Shown here: piece by piece, positions 18,918 to 27,142 of the stretch | How the letters are laid out: each line of letters starts with the position of its first letter | Numbering within the stretch: position 1 is the stretch's first letter | NCBI GenBank assembly: GCA_964438735.1 | Contig: CAYTLW010000024.1 | Location: 13,248 to 77,247, forward strand | Origin: CAYTLW01 sp964438735 | GTDB taxonomy: Bacteria > Myxococcota_A > UBA9042 | Direction of reading: 5' to 3' | DNA: 64,000 nucleotides | Notes under the pieces: generated by a model | The model's database searches: none | Told to the model about the DNA's origin: nothing | What the model saw: the letters and a program-made list of their open reading frames with translations, nothing else | Position numbers and translations under genes: made by a program

Positions 18918-20399
18918 ATGCTATCGCGAGACCTGCAACCATCGTCCGGTGCCCTGCTCAGTCGCAGACGGGTGCTTCATCGCCTCGCCCTGGTTCCGGG
19001 CGCGATCCTGCTCGCCTGCAAACGCGACCGCACGGCTCGGCAACCGGCCGCGCAGCCCGACCTCGCTACCGCTGAACAGGCCATCGAGACGTTGCGTACG
19101 GCGCCGCGCTCGAAGATCCTCGGCAAGATCGCCGCGCTGATGGACAACGGGCTGGGCCCTGAAGATCTGGCCTTCGCGCTGGTCGCTGCGCTGGCCGAAA
19201 TCGACGGCGACGTTCACGGCAGCCTGGCCCTGCACGCTCTGCTGGCCATAGAGCGCGAGATGTTGCCGGGCAAGCGCGTGCTCGCTTTGCTGCGGGCGTG
19301 CGATCACGTGGTCCAGCAACGGGATGCCTGGAAGCCCATGCCGTCCCGCGCGGCCGTTCCCTCCAACCTGTTGGGCCTGTCGCGCAAGGAACTGGTCAAG
19401 CGGACGCGCGCGGCCTTCGATCGCCTGCAGGGGCCCGCCGTACGCATGGGTGTCCGCGCGCTACACGGGCGCTGGGGCCAGGAGGTGGTCAGCGCCGAAC
19501 TGCTGCGCATGGCGGCCCGCGATGACGGCAACAGCGGTCACGGCACCCACAACGTGGTGGCGGCCCTGGACCTGCTGCGGGTGGTGAAGTGGCGCGGGGC
19601 CGACGCCGTGCTCGACCAGGCGGCGGGCCGGCTGCAGCCACCCGGCTCGTGGCAGGCGCCGCCATCGGTTGCCGCGCGGGCGGCTTTTACCAGGCATCAG
19701 AAGCTCGTCGTCGAGGCTGGCGAGTCCTGGCAGGGCGGGGTGCGACAGCTGCAGGCCAGTCGCGACCTGCGCACCGCAGCGCGCACGGAACGTGGCGATG
19801 ATCTGGTCGCCTACGTGACAACGGCGCTGCAGAAGAACGTGCACGCAGACGCCCTGTGGGATGGCCTGGCCGTGGCCGCCGCCGATCTCGCCCTGCGCGA
19901 TGCCACGCCATCCGGGCCCGGCGTACACGCCCTGTTGTTGGTGGCGGCGCTTCGGCAATCCGCAGCCCGGGCGCCGACGCCTCAGTCCCGGCTCATCGCC
20001 TTGTTGTCCGCCGCCTGGCGCTTGCCGGGGTTCCGGGCGTCGACCCTCTCCGCAGCGGTGACGCCGACCGCGTCCCCTCGAGGCGATGGGGAGCGACGCT
20101 TGATGGCCGATGACCGCCTGCGCCGCGCCGCCGCCATCCGCAGCGCAGCCGGCGCGGGCGGGGCGCCATCCCTGGCGGTACGCGATGGCATGCGCGAGTT
20201 GCTGCTGCGCAAAGACGCGCCCGATCCCCATCGTCTGGAGCTGCCCGTCGCAGCCACCCGCCTGGCGGCGGTCTGCGCGCCCCCGCTGCAGGGAGACATC
20301 CTCGCCGCCGTCGCCGCTTGCGGGCCAAAGGCCGCAGACCCGGACTGGCCGCGCCTGGACGAAGCCGAGAGATTGGTGAACGACCTGTTCGGCGAATGA
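18918..20399 (+). CDS. Helical lipoprotein with a twin-arginine-like signal, function unknown
   Basis: The 493-residue protein starts with SRRRVLHRLALVPGAILLAC, which combines a twin-arginine motif (Arg16-Arg17) with a lipobox (LLAC, Cys34). It may therefore be exported folded and then lipidated. The remainder is Ala/Leu/Arg-rich and helical, with recurring blocks (IETLRTAPRSKILGKIAALMD, ALVAALAEIDGDVHGSLALHALLAIEREM, GTHNVVAALDLLRVVKWRGAD). No catalytic motif stands out. The His/Asp pairs (GDVHG, NSGHGTHN) could bind a metal or cofactor, but this is speculation. It ends 54 bp before the sulfatase-fold gene and may share its transcript. Confidence 0.7.
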   Translation: MLSRDLQPSSGALLSRRRVLHRLALVPGAILLACKRDRTARQPAAQPDLATAEQAIETLRTAPRSKILGKIAALMDNGLGPEDLAFALVAALAEIDGDVHGSLALHALLAIEREMLPGKRVLALLRACDHVVQQRDAWKPMPSRAAVPSNLLGLSRKELVKRTRAAFDRLQGPAVRMGVRALHGRWGQEVVSAELLRMAARDDGNSGHGTHNVVAALDLLRVVKWRGADAVLDQAAGRLQPPGSWQAPPSVAARAAFTRHQKLVVEAGESWQGGVRQLQASRDLRTAARTERGDDLVAYVTTALQKNVHADALWDGLAVAAADLALRDATPSGPGVHALLLVAALRQSAARAPTPQSRLIALLSAAWRLPGFRASTLSAAVTPTASPRGDGERRLMADDRLRRAAAIRSAAGAGGAPSLAVRDGMRELLLRKDAPDPHRLELPVAATRLAAVCAPPLQGDILAAVAACGPKAADPDWPRLDEAERLVNDLFGE

Positions 20400-20415
20400 G
20401 CCGGGGAAGGGGAAA

Positions 20416-20442
20416 GGGGGTCAGGTATTGACACTTGACATC
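20416..20442 (+). repeat. GGGGGTCAGGTATTGACA-type motif with two TTGACA boxes
   Basis: After the stop at 20399 comes GGGGGTCAGGT (20416-20426), then TTGACA twice in tandem (20428-20433 and 20435-20440). From general memory, similar GGGGTCAGGTCTTGACA-like ends occur beside REP-associated IS200-like transposases, so this may be a remnant element end. It may equally act as a -35 region. No transposase gene is nearby. Confidence 0.25.
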
Positions 20443-20453
20443 TCCAGCTCAAG

Positions 20454-22532
20454 TTGATCGTGTGCCTGAGCTTCATCGCGACAAAAACTGTCGCTCAGTC
20501 GCCCCCGGTTGTCGCGCCGGCGCCGGCCGAGCATACTGCCTCGCGTCTCGGCCTGCGAGCCACCGCAATCGAGGTCCCCGTGCTCATCCCCGTTCGCGCA
20601 TGGTCTGCAGCCTGGCTCTACGTGACGCTTGGTCTGACCGTTCTGCTCCTGCTCTGGTTGGCCTTGTTCCAGTCCGACTACGGCTCGGTATCCTTGCACG
20701 GCGCCGCCATGGCGCTCGCCGGGTTGCTGCTGATCGGCCACCTGGCGGCCTTCCTTCTGTTGGGCGGCGTGGCGACTTCGGCTTTGATAGAGCTCGTGGA
20801 GAGACATCGCACGCTCGGATTCGTCGTCGCGACATTCGCTGGTGGCGTCGCCTGTCTGCCGACGTTCTGCGGCAACAACGTGCTTCTGCAGCGCTTCCGC
20901 TGGCTGCTGATCGGTGGCGCCGCCGTGAGTGCAGGTGTGGCGGTCGTCGTGGTCTGGCAGCTGGCCCGCCGGATTCGCGATGGCTGGCAGCCTCGCTGGT
21001 CGGCGCCGACTCTGGCCCTGCTCTCCAGCGGTGCCCTGCTGGTCACCGTTTTCGGCCTCAAGCGACTGCCGCTCTATCCCACGGCCATGCTCCTGCTGCT
21101 GTTCGGTCTGCAGACCGCTGTCGCCTTGCTGATGATGCGCTTGCAGCACGTCCAACACGGCTGGCTCCACCGAGCGCCGCCGGCGCTCGCGATGTTGCAA
21201 AAGCTGGCTCTGTTGGCCGTGGCAGCGTGCATGTTGCTCGGCCCGACGGGCATCACCGGCAAACCGTGGTTCACCAAGTCTGAACTGGCCCTGTCCTACA
21301 ACATCATGGGCAGCAAGGTCCTGGTTCAGCCGCGCGACGCGCTGTTGCACGACGCCTACAAGGTCGCCGGCGTGCTCGGATCCGGCGCGCCCGCATCCAA
21401 GGTCGTCGACGTGGCGGCGATTGTGGGCGACCACAAACCCGCCCATCGTCACGACGTCATCCTGCTGGTGGTGGATGCGTTGCGTCGCGATCGCATGGCA
21501 CTCCATGGCGGCGATATCAAGATGCCCCATACCGAGGCGCTGGCCAGGCGGGCGATGGTGTACAGCCGCGCCTACAGCCCCGCCGATGGCACCGGTCTGT
21601 CTATGTCCTCGATCCTCAGCGGCGTACATCCCGCGGTCTTCTCCGACCTGGACGCGATCCCCCTCTTCCTGCCGGCGTTGTTGCAGCATCATGGCTACGA
21701 GACAGCCGCGGGCGGCAACGAGTTGTCGCTGCAGTTCTTCGTGCACAAGGTGCTGGACGGTCGCGTGACCGCCGATATCGGCATCGAGCACTCGTCATTC
21801 AAGCCGCCGGACGAGCAGCAAATCGCCGACGCCATCACCCGTCTGGGCAAAGGCGACGGGCCCAAATTCGAGTACATCCACCTCCAGGGCACCCACGGTC
21901 CCTTCCGGGGCCCCAATGGCAAGGCGGACTACGCGCGCGCCGTCCGGGCGGCGGACGTCCTGGTGGGGCGGCTCATGGCCGACATCGAAGACCGCGCGGC
22001 GTGGGATCGGACCATCCTGATGCTGCTGGCTGATCACGGCGAAGGCATCGGTGAACACGGCATCTATGGACACTCGCAGGCACTGTACGAGGAGCAGGTC
22101 GGCGTGCCGCTGATCGTCGCCATGCCCGGCGTGGCCAGCGGCACCAACGATGTTGGCACCGACCTGACGCTGGTGCCCATATGGGTCATGTCCGGCCTGG
22201 GCAGCCGCTGGCCGATGCCCACCAGCGGTGGGTCGCCAGGCGTGGCGGGTGTCACCGTTCAGGAGCATCAGATCCACGGCACGACGGTCTGGCGCAGCAT
22301 CCGGCAGGGGTCCTGGGTCTACCACCATCGCTATGCCGCGGGTGTCGAGCGACTCCACGACCTGGTCTCGGATCCCGGTGAGTTGACCGACGTGTCCGCC
22401 AGCGAAAGAGAGCGCGTGGTCCGTTTCGCCGAGCTGGAAAAGGCGCATCTGGACCGTGTGCGCCAGGTCGTCGACGCCATCTCAGCGCTGCCGCTCAAGA
22501 CTCTGCCAGCACCCGCGCCACCGCCGCCTTGA
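20454..22532 (+). CDS. Membrane sulfatase/alkaline-phosphatase-fold enzyme with Thr in place of the formylglycine Cys
   Basis: The 692-residue protein has about six or seven N-terminal membrane helices (residues about 45-285) and then a sulfatase-fold domain (about 335-680). Metal-binding motifs are present: VVDALRRDRM near the domain start and LADHGEGIGEHGIYGHS. At the place where sulfatases have CxPSR, counting back from the ILSG end of that helix, the sequence reads TGLSM, so formylglycine cannot form. A Thr nucleophile and this membrane topology recall phosphoethanolamine or glycerophosphate transferases such as EptA and LtaS; sugar- or lipid-phosphate transfer is inferred. The start is a TTG; GTG at 20460 or 20580 are alternatives. 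Its 3' end overlaps the convergent permease gene by 38 bp. Confidence 0.8.
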   Translation: MIVCLSFIATKTVAQSPPVVAPAPAEHTASRLGLRATAIEVPVLIPVRAWSAAWLYVTLGLTVLLLLWLALFQSDYGSVSLHGAAMALAGLLLIGHLAAFLLLGGVATSALIELVERHRTLGFVVATFAGGVACLPTFCGNNVLLQRFRWLLIGGAAVSAGVAVVVVWQLARRIRDGWQPRWSAPTLALLSSGALLVTVFGLKRLPLYPTAMLLLLFGLQTAVALLMMRLQHVQHGWLHRAPPALAMLQKLALLAVAACMLLGPTGITGKPWFTKSELALSYNIMGSKVLVQPRDALLHDAYKVAGVLGSGAPASKVVDVAAIVGDHKPAHRHDVILLVVDALRRDRMALHGGDIKMPHTEALARRAMVYSRAYSPADGTGLSMSSILSGVHPAVFSDLDAIPLFLPALLQHHGYETAAGGNELSLQFFVHKVLDGRVTADIGIEHSSFKPPDEQQIADAITRLGKGDGPKFEYIHLQGTHGPFRGPNGKADYARAVRAADVLVGRLMADIEDRAAWDRTILMLLADHGEGIGEHGIYGHSQALYEEQVGVPLIVAMPGVASGTNDVGTDLTLVPIWVMSGLGSRWPMPTSGGSPGVAGVTVQEHQIHGTTVWRSIRQGSWVYHHRYAAGVERLHDLVSDPGELTDVSASERERVVRFAELEKAHLDRVRQVVDAISALPLKTLPAPAPPPP

Positions 22533-24702
22533 CCGGGCTGTGGCGCTTGACCACCACCACGGTGCCAGGCGCTTGCCGGGCCACGTCCTCGACGATATTG
22601 CCCAGGAAGAGCTGCCGATAGCTGGACAGGCCAGCGGCGCCGATAATCACCGCGTCGTGGTGCTCCGCCTCGGCGACGATCGCATCGACCACCGAGTTGT
22701 TGGAGAGCACTGTTGTCTGTACCGAGGGCAGCTCGCCCAGACGGGCGGACGCTTCGGCCAGCCGAATCTCGGCCTCGCCCGCCACCTCTTGTGGCGCGTC
22801 GGTGGGCACCACGGTGCAGACCGTAATGCTGCCGTCGAGCGTGCGCGCCAGAGACGCCGCATATTCCTCTGCCCGGCGCGCGTGTTCGCCACCGGCGGTG
22901 GGAAGCAGCAGCCTGCGAACCGGCTTGTCGCCGACCCGTCGCATGACCGCGATGTTGGCCCGCGCCCGCGTGACCACGGTATCCGAGATGCGGCCCAGGA
23001 CACGTTCGGTCGACGAGGCGTAGCCCTTCCAGCCCAGCACGATGAGGTTGCAATGCCGCTCCCGGCTGGTCTCCAGAATGGCGCGCGCCACGTTGTGGCC
23101 GATGCGCACCAGGGTGGTGACAGGAACCCCTCGTTCGTGACCCCGTTCCCGCGCCGCCTGCAAGATGGCGGTCTCGCGGGCGACGATGGCATCTTCCACC
23201 CGCGGCGGCACCTGTTCCGGCACCTGCACAACGCGCATGGCCACCACCTCGCCGTCCCGTTCTGCGGCCACGCATGCGGCAAAGTCGAACAGCGACGGCA
23301 TGGTCTCCGGCCGGGCGATGGGCACCAGCACACGGTAGCGACCCGGTTGCTTGGCCGGCGCCTCCAGGGCGACCCGCGTCGGCCCGCCAGGCAGGGCCCG
23401 TTCCTCGCCGCGCAGCCCCTTCCACAGCAGGAAGCCGAGCACACCCAGGAGTAAAGTGCCGACCGCCAGCGCGACCGGCAGCCAGTGATGGCTCAGCAGG
23501 GTGAGCAGGTAGATGTTGGCGACGATGCCCAGCCCAGGCAGCAGCGGCACCATGGGCACGCGGAAGGGACGTTCGATGTCGGGGAAGCGGCGGCGATGCG
23601 AAATCAAGGCGGCGTTGACCATGATCAGCGCCAGAAGCAGCACCGTGTCGGCGAAATGTGCCAGGTCTTCCAGAGGCAGCAGCAGGGAAAAGACCCCGAT
23701 CGCGGCGCCCACCGCCAACAGAGCTACCGCAGGCGTTCGCAGGCGCGGATGGATGCGACCCAGACGCCGGGGCAGGTGTCCCTGCTGACTCATGGCCATG
23801 GTCACGCGGGAGCCGGCCATGATCGAGGCGTTGGATGCGGAGATCATCGAAAACAGGGCGCCCGCCACGATGATGATGCCGCCCACCGGGCCCAGGAATC
23901 GCGTCGCTGCGGTGCCCATCGCCGCTTCGGTGTACTCGTCCAGACCGGCCGCGACGATCGTCACGATGACCAGCGCATAGAGCACGGTGACCACGCCCAT
24001 GGAGATGAAGATCGCCCGCGGGATGGTGCGCACGGGCGATCGCACCTCGCCGGCGGCGGCGGCGATGGCCGAGAATCCGAAGAAGGTGATGAAGACCATG
24101 CCCGCCGTGCTGCCGATGGCCGTCATGTCGGTGCTGAAGCGCTCGATGAAGGCCTCGGTGCTGACCGCGCTGATGCCGCCGGCGACGAACCACAACAACA
24201 GCAACACCTTGCCGACCGTGACGACAATCTGGAATGAGCCGCTCTCCTTGGTCCCCTTGATATTGAGCAGGGTCAATGCGGCGGTGGAGACCAGCGCGAT
24301 CGCCGCCGGCCATGGCGCCGCCCAGATGAACTCGTGGAAGTAGGTCGCCAGGCTGACCAGGTAGAACGCGCACGACGACGTGTAGCCGAGAAAGAGGCAC
24401 CAGCCGACCACCCACGCCAGCGGGCCGGCGAAGGTCTTGCGGGCGTAGAGGTATCCTTCACCCGAACGGGGGTAGATGGACGTGAACTCGCAGTAGGTCA
24501 GGGCCGTGAACGTGGCCACCACGGCCGCCAGCAGGAAGGCCGCGATAGCCGCCGAGCCCACGTTGCGCACCGCCAACCCGGACAGGGTGAAGATGCCTGC
24601 GGCGATCATGGTGCCCACGCCGATAGCCAGCGCAGTGGGCAGGCCCAGGTCGCGGCTCAACTCGACTTCGATCCGCGAAATGTCGCGGTTGGCGTCGCTC
24701 AC
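22495..24702 (-). CDS. APC-superfamily amino-acid permease fused to two UspA domains
   Basis: The 735-residue protein begins with a permease of about 12 helices (residues 1-430) carrying the APC-type start GLPTALAIGVGTMIAAGIF. Two universal-stress-protein domains follow (about 455-590 and 600-730). Both UspA domains keep the nucleotide-loop pattern Gly-2x-Gly-9x-Gly (GWKGYASSTERVLGR and GAAGLSSYRQLFLGN), so they may bind ATP. Import of an amino acid or polyamine controlled by the cytoplasmic UspA pair is the likely role. Fusions of this type are known in many bacteria, and substrate specificity cannot be read from sequence. It is convergent with and overlaps the sulfatase-fold gene. Confidence 0.88.
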   Translation of the reverse strand: MSDANRDISRIEVELSRDLGLPTALAIGVGTMIAAGIFTLSGLAVRNVGSAAIAAFLLAAVVATFTALTYCEFTSIYPRSGEGYLYARKTFAGPLAWVVGWCLFLGYTSSCAFYLVSLATYFHEFIWAAPWPAAIALVSTAALTLLNIKGTKESGSFQIVVTVGKVLLLLWFVAGGISAVSTEAFIERFSTDMTAIGSTAGMVFITFFGFSAIAAAAGEVRSPVRTIPRAIFISMGVVTVLYALVIVTIVAAGLDEYTEAAMGTAATRFLGPVGGIIIVAGALFSMISASNASIMAGSRVTMAMSQQGHLPRRLGRIHPRLRTPAVALLAVGAAIGVFSLLLPLEDLAHFADTVLLLALIMVNAALISHRRRFPDIERPFRVPMVPLLPGLGIVANIYLLTLLSHHWLPVALAVGTLLLGVLGFLLWKGLRGEERALPGGPTRVALEAPAKQPGRYRVLVPIARPETMPSLFDFAACVAAERDGEVVAMRVVQVPEQVPPRVEDAIVARETAILQAARERGHERGVPVTTLVRIGHNVARAILETSRERHCNLIVLGWKGYASSTERVLGRISDTVVTRARANIAVMRRVGDKPVRRLLLPTAGGEHARRAEEYAASLARTLDGSITVCTVVPTDAPQEVAGEAEIRLAEASARLGELPSVQTTVLSNNSVVDAIVAEAEHHDAVIIGAAGLSSYRQLFLGNIVEDVARQAPGTVVVVKRHSPVKAAVARVLAES

Positions 24703-24913
24703 CTTGCCACTCCACTGCGCGGATCAGCCTGGGGCCAGGCCGCGTGGCGGGGATTTGATGCCCATGGCGTTCGAATGTCCAGTGGGCGCGCCGGCTGGCG
24801 AATCTGCTGGGGCCTCGGGTACCCCGGTGACACACATGGCTCCCGCCGATGGCGCGGTTACGCTATGCTCTTTCGCCGTTCGCTACGCAGGCGGTCGGTC
24901 GGGGTCTTCGAAC

Positions 24914-27142
24914 ATGTGCCACAACCCGCGACCATTGCAGAGAGGGCATCGAATCGGGCCGTGCCCGCGCTTGATCTGCGCGCTCTTGCTTGTACTGGGT
25001 CCCGCGGCTTGTGCCGACGACAGCGACGACGGCCCCATCACGCTCACCGTGGTTGGCGGTAGCGGCGGTTCGAAGACCAACGATGTGGTCGACGGGGACG
25101 CTGCGGCTGCTCCCGATGTGACGACCTTGGACGGAGCCCGTGAGCACGCGGCGGACGCCGCCACGACCGGTGACCTGGAGGGCGCTTCGGATCTGTCGGT
25201 TTCCGGTGTCGATGCCGCTGAGCATGGCGACTCGACAGCCACCGACACCATCTTGCCGGGCGGCCCGGATGCCGGCGACCTGGATGCAGCGTCGGCTGAC
25301 GTGGACGAAGAAGACGCGGCCATCGCGGACGCGGTCATCGACGATGCCGAGGATGACGCAAGTGTAGATGCTGCCGCCGTGGATGGCGTCGCTGTAGACG
25401 TAGTTGGCGGTGACGCGATCGGCGCGGACGTCGTTGGAGGAGATGCGGTTGGAGGAGACGCGGCCGCAATAGACGTGACCGCCCCCGATAGCGCCCCCGA
25501 CGACGTGGGTGCCGGCGCCGACTCCGGGACTTGCACGCCTGCCGGCAAGGAGGTCTGCGACGGTGTCGACAACGACTGCGACGGCAAGACCGACGAATCT
25601 ATCTGCGATGACGACAACGAGTGTACGACCGGATTCTGCCAGGCGGAAGCGGCCACTGGCGCTTGGGGGTGTGTCCAACAGGCGAAGCCAGGGCCATGCA
25701 GCGACGGTGACCTGTGCACGGATGGGGATGCTTGCGCCGATGGCAAGTGCGTTGGGGGCAAGGTATTCGCCTGCGACGATGGCCTGCCGTGCACCAAAGA
25801 TACCTGCACCATGGCGACCGGTTGCAGCAATGTGCCGATCCCCGGAAGCGGTGCGGCGCCGTGCGGGGCCGGGCAGGCCTGGGGGACGAGCTGCTACGCA
25901 CCGGCCAAGCAGAGCAGCAACTGGACCGAAGCGGAGGCGGCCTGCGTGGTCTGGGGTGGGCACCTGGTCAGCATCGGATCGGCGGCGGAGAACGGCCACG
26001 TGCTCAGCCGCATCAAGGCGGTTTGCGGCAACACGCCGGCGTGGATCGGCGCCAACGACAAAGCCGTCGAAAAGGTGTGGACCTGGACCGATGGCAGCCC
26101 GTTCACCTACAGCAATTGGGGCGTCACGGAGCCCAACGACTTCTTTGGTGAGGACGTGGCGTGGATGTCCCCATCGGGCAAGTGGGTCGACATCGACGAA
26201 AAGGGCAAGGCGTCCTGCCGGGTCTGCGAGCGCCCGGCGCCGGCGGCCTGCAACGACGCCAACGCCTGCACCCACTCCGATACGTGTGACGCCAAGGGCA
26301 AATGCAACGGCAAGACGTTGTCCTGTGATGATGGCAACGCGTGCACGGCCGACAGCTGCGCACCGGCCAAGGGCTGCCAGCACGTCAACGCCAAAGACGG
26401 TGCGGCCTGCGGTGGCGGCGGCAAGTGTGCGGCCGGTGTGTGCAAGGCGGGTACACCCGACCTACCAGCGGCCAGTTGTCTGGCCGTCCAGAAGGCCAAT
26501 CCCAAGGCGGTCAGCGCCATCTACTGGCTCGACCCCGATGGGGCCGGCAAGGGCGGCAAGTTCAAGGCGTGGTGCGACATGAAGAACAGCGGCGGGGGCT
26601 GGACGCTGATCATGAAGGTGAACGGCGGCGCCAAGACCTTCGGCTACGACAGCTACCTCTGGACCAACAAGGCCGGCCACAACGCACATCTGCCCGGGTT
26701 TGACGGCAAGGAAGCCAAGTTGCCGGGCTACTGGAGCGTTCCATTCACCAAGCTGCGCCTGGGTATGCGCGTCGGCAGCAGCTGGCATTGGATCGAGTTG
26801 CCGTGGAAGGCCCCTTCCCTGCTCTCGGTGATGCAGAACGGCAAGTACAAAGCGACCAAGTTGGGCCGCAATACATGGAAGAGCCTGATCTCCGGTTCGT
26901 CCCTGCAGAAGCACTGCAATCGCGAGGGCTTCAACGTCTACGACAACGACGCAAGGGTGCGCATCGGCATCGTCGCCAACAACGAAAAGGACTGCAAGAC
27001 GCCGGACTCCCGCATCGGCTTCGGCGGCGCCGGCAAGACCTGCGGCCAGGACCACTACAATACGTGCGGCAATACCGCCCGATGTGGCGGCGACAAGGGC
27101 AACAAGAACACCAAGGCGTTCGGCTACATCTTCGTGCGTTGA
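24914..27142 (+). CDS. Lipoprotein with Cys modules, C-type lectin domain and GGGWT fibrinogen-like domain
   Basis: The 742-residue protein has a lipobox-like PAAC (Cys33). A long linker rich in Asp, Ala, Val and Gly (about 50-205) follows, then MYXO-style Cys modules (EVCDGVDNDCDGKTD, CDDGLPCTKDTC). Residues about 316-440 are a C-type lectin-like domain with WIGAND, the sugar-binding EPN motif (TEPNDF) and WVDIDEKGKASC. A second set of CDDGNACT modules follows, and about 518-742 is a bacterial fibrinogen-like domain (CDMKNSGGGWTLIMK) with Cys-rich end loops. EPN in C-type lectins usually marks mannose-type, calcium-dependent binding, so glycan binding at the cell surface is a reasonable inference. 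The ATG at 24914 is chosen because the signal peptide follows. Confidence 0.87.
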   Translation: MCHNPRPLQRGHRIGPCPRLICALLLVLGPAACADDSDDGPITLTVVGGSGGSKTNDVVDGDAAAAPDVTTLDGAREHAADAATTGDLEGASDLSVSGVDAAEHGDSTATDTILPGGPDAGDLDAASADVDEEDAAIADAVIDDAEDDASVDAAAVDGVAVDVVGGDAIGADVVGGDAVGGDAAAIDVTAPDSAPDDVGAGADSGTCTPAGKEVCDGVDNDCDGKTDESICDDDNECTTGFCQAEAATGAWGCVQQAKPGPCSDGDLCTDGDACADGKCVGGKVFACDDGLPCTKDTCTMATGCSNVPIPGSGAAPCGAGQAWGTSCYAPAKQSSNWTEAEAACVVWGGHLVSIGSAAENGHVLSRIKAVCGNTPAWIGANDKAVEKVWTWTDGSPFTYSNWGVTEPNDFFGEDVAWMSPSGKWVDIDEKGKASCRVCERPAPAACNDANACTHSDTCDAKGKCNGKTLSCDDGNACTADSCAPAKGCQHVNAKDGAACGGGGKCAAGVCKAGTPDLPAASCLAVQKANPKAVSAIYWLDPDGAGKGGKFKAWCDMKNSGGGWTLIMKVNGGAKTFGYDSYLWTNKAGHNAHLPGFDGKEAKLPGYWSVPFTKLRLGMRVGSSWHWIELPWKAPSLLSVMQNGKYKATKLGRNTWKSLISGSSLQKHCNREGFNVYDNDARVRIGIVANNEKDCKTPDSRIGFGGAGKTCGQDHYNTCGNTARCGGDKGNKNTKAFGYIFVR
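25403..25462 (+). repeat. Four 15-bp tandem units in the lectin linker
   Basis: Units at 25403, 25418, 25433 and 25448 encode VGGDA, IGADV, VGGDA and VGGDA. The last two (GTTGGAGGAGATGCG and GTTGGAGGAGACGCG) differ by one base, so this is a recent tandem duplication lengthening a flexible acidic linker. Confidence 0.8.
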
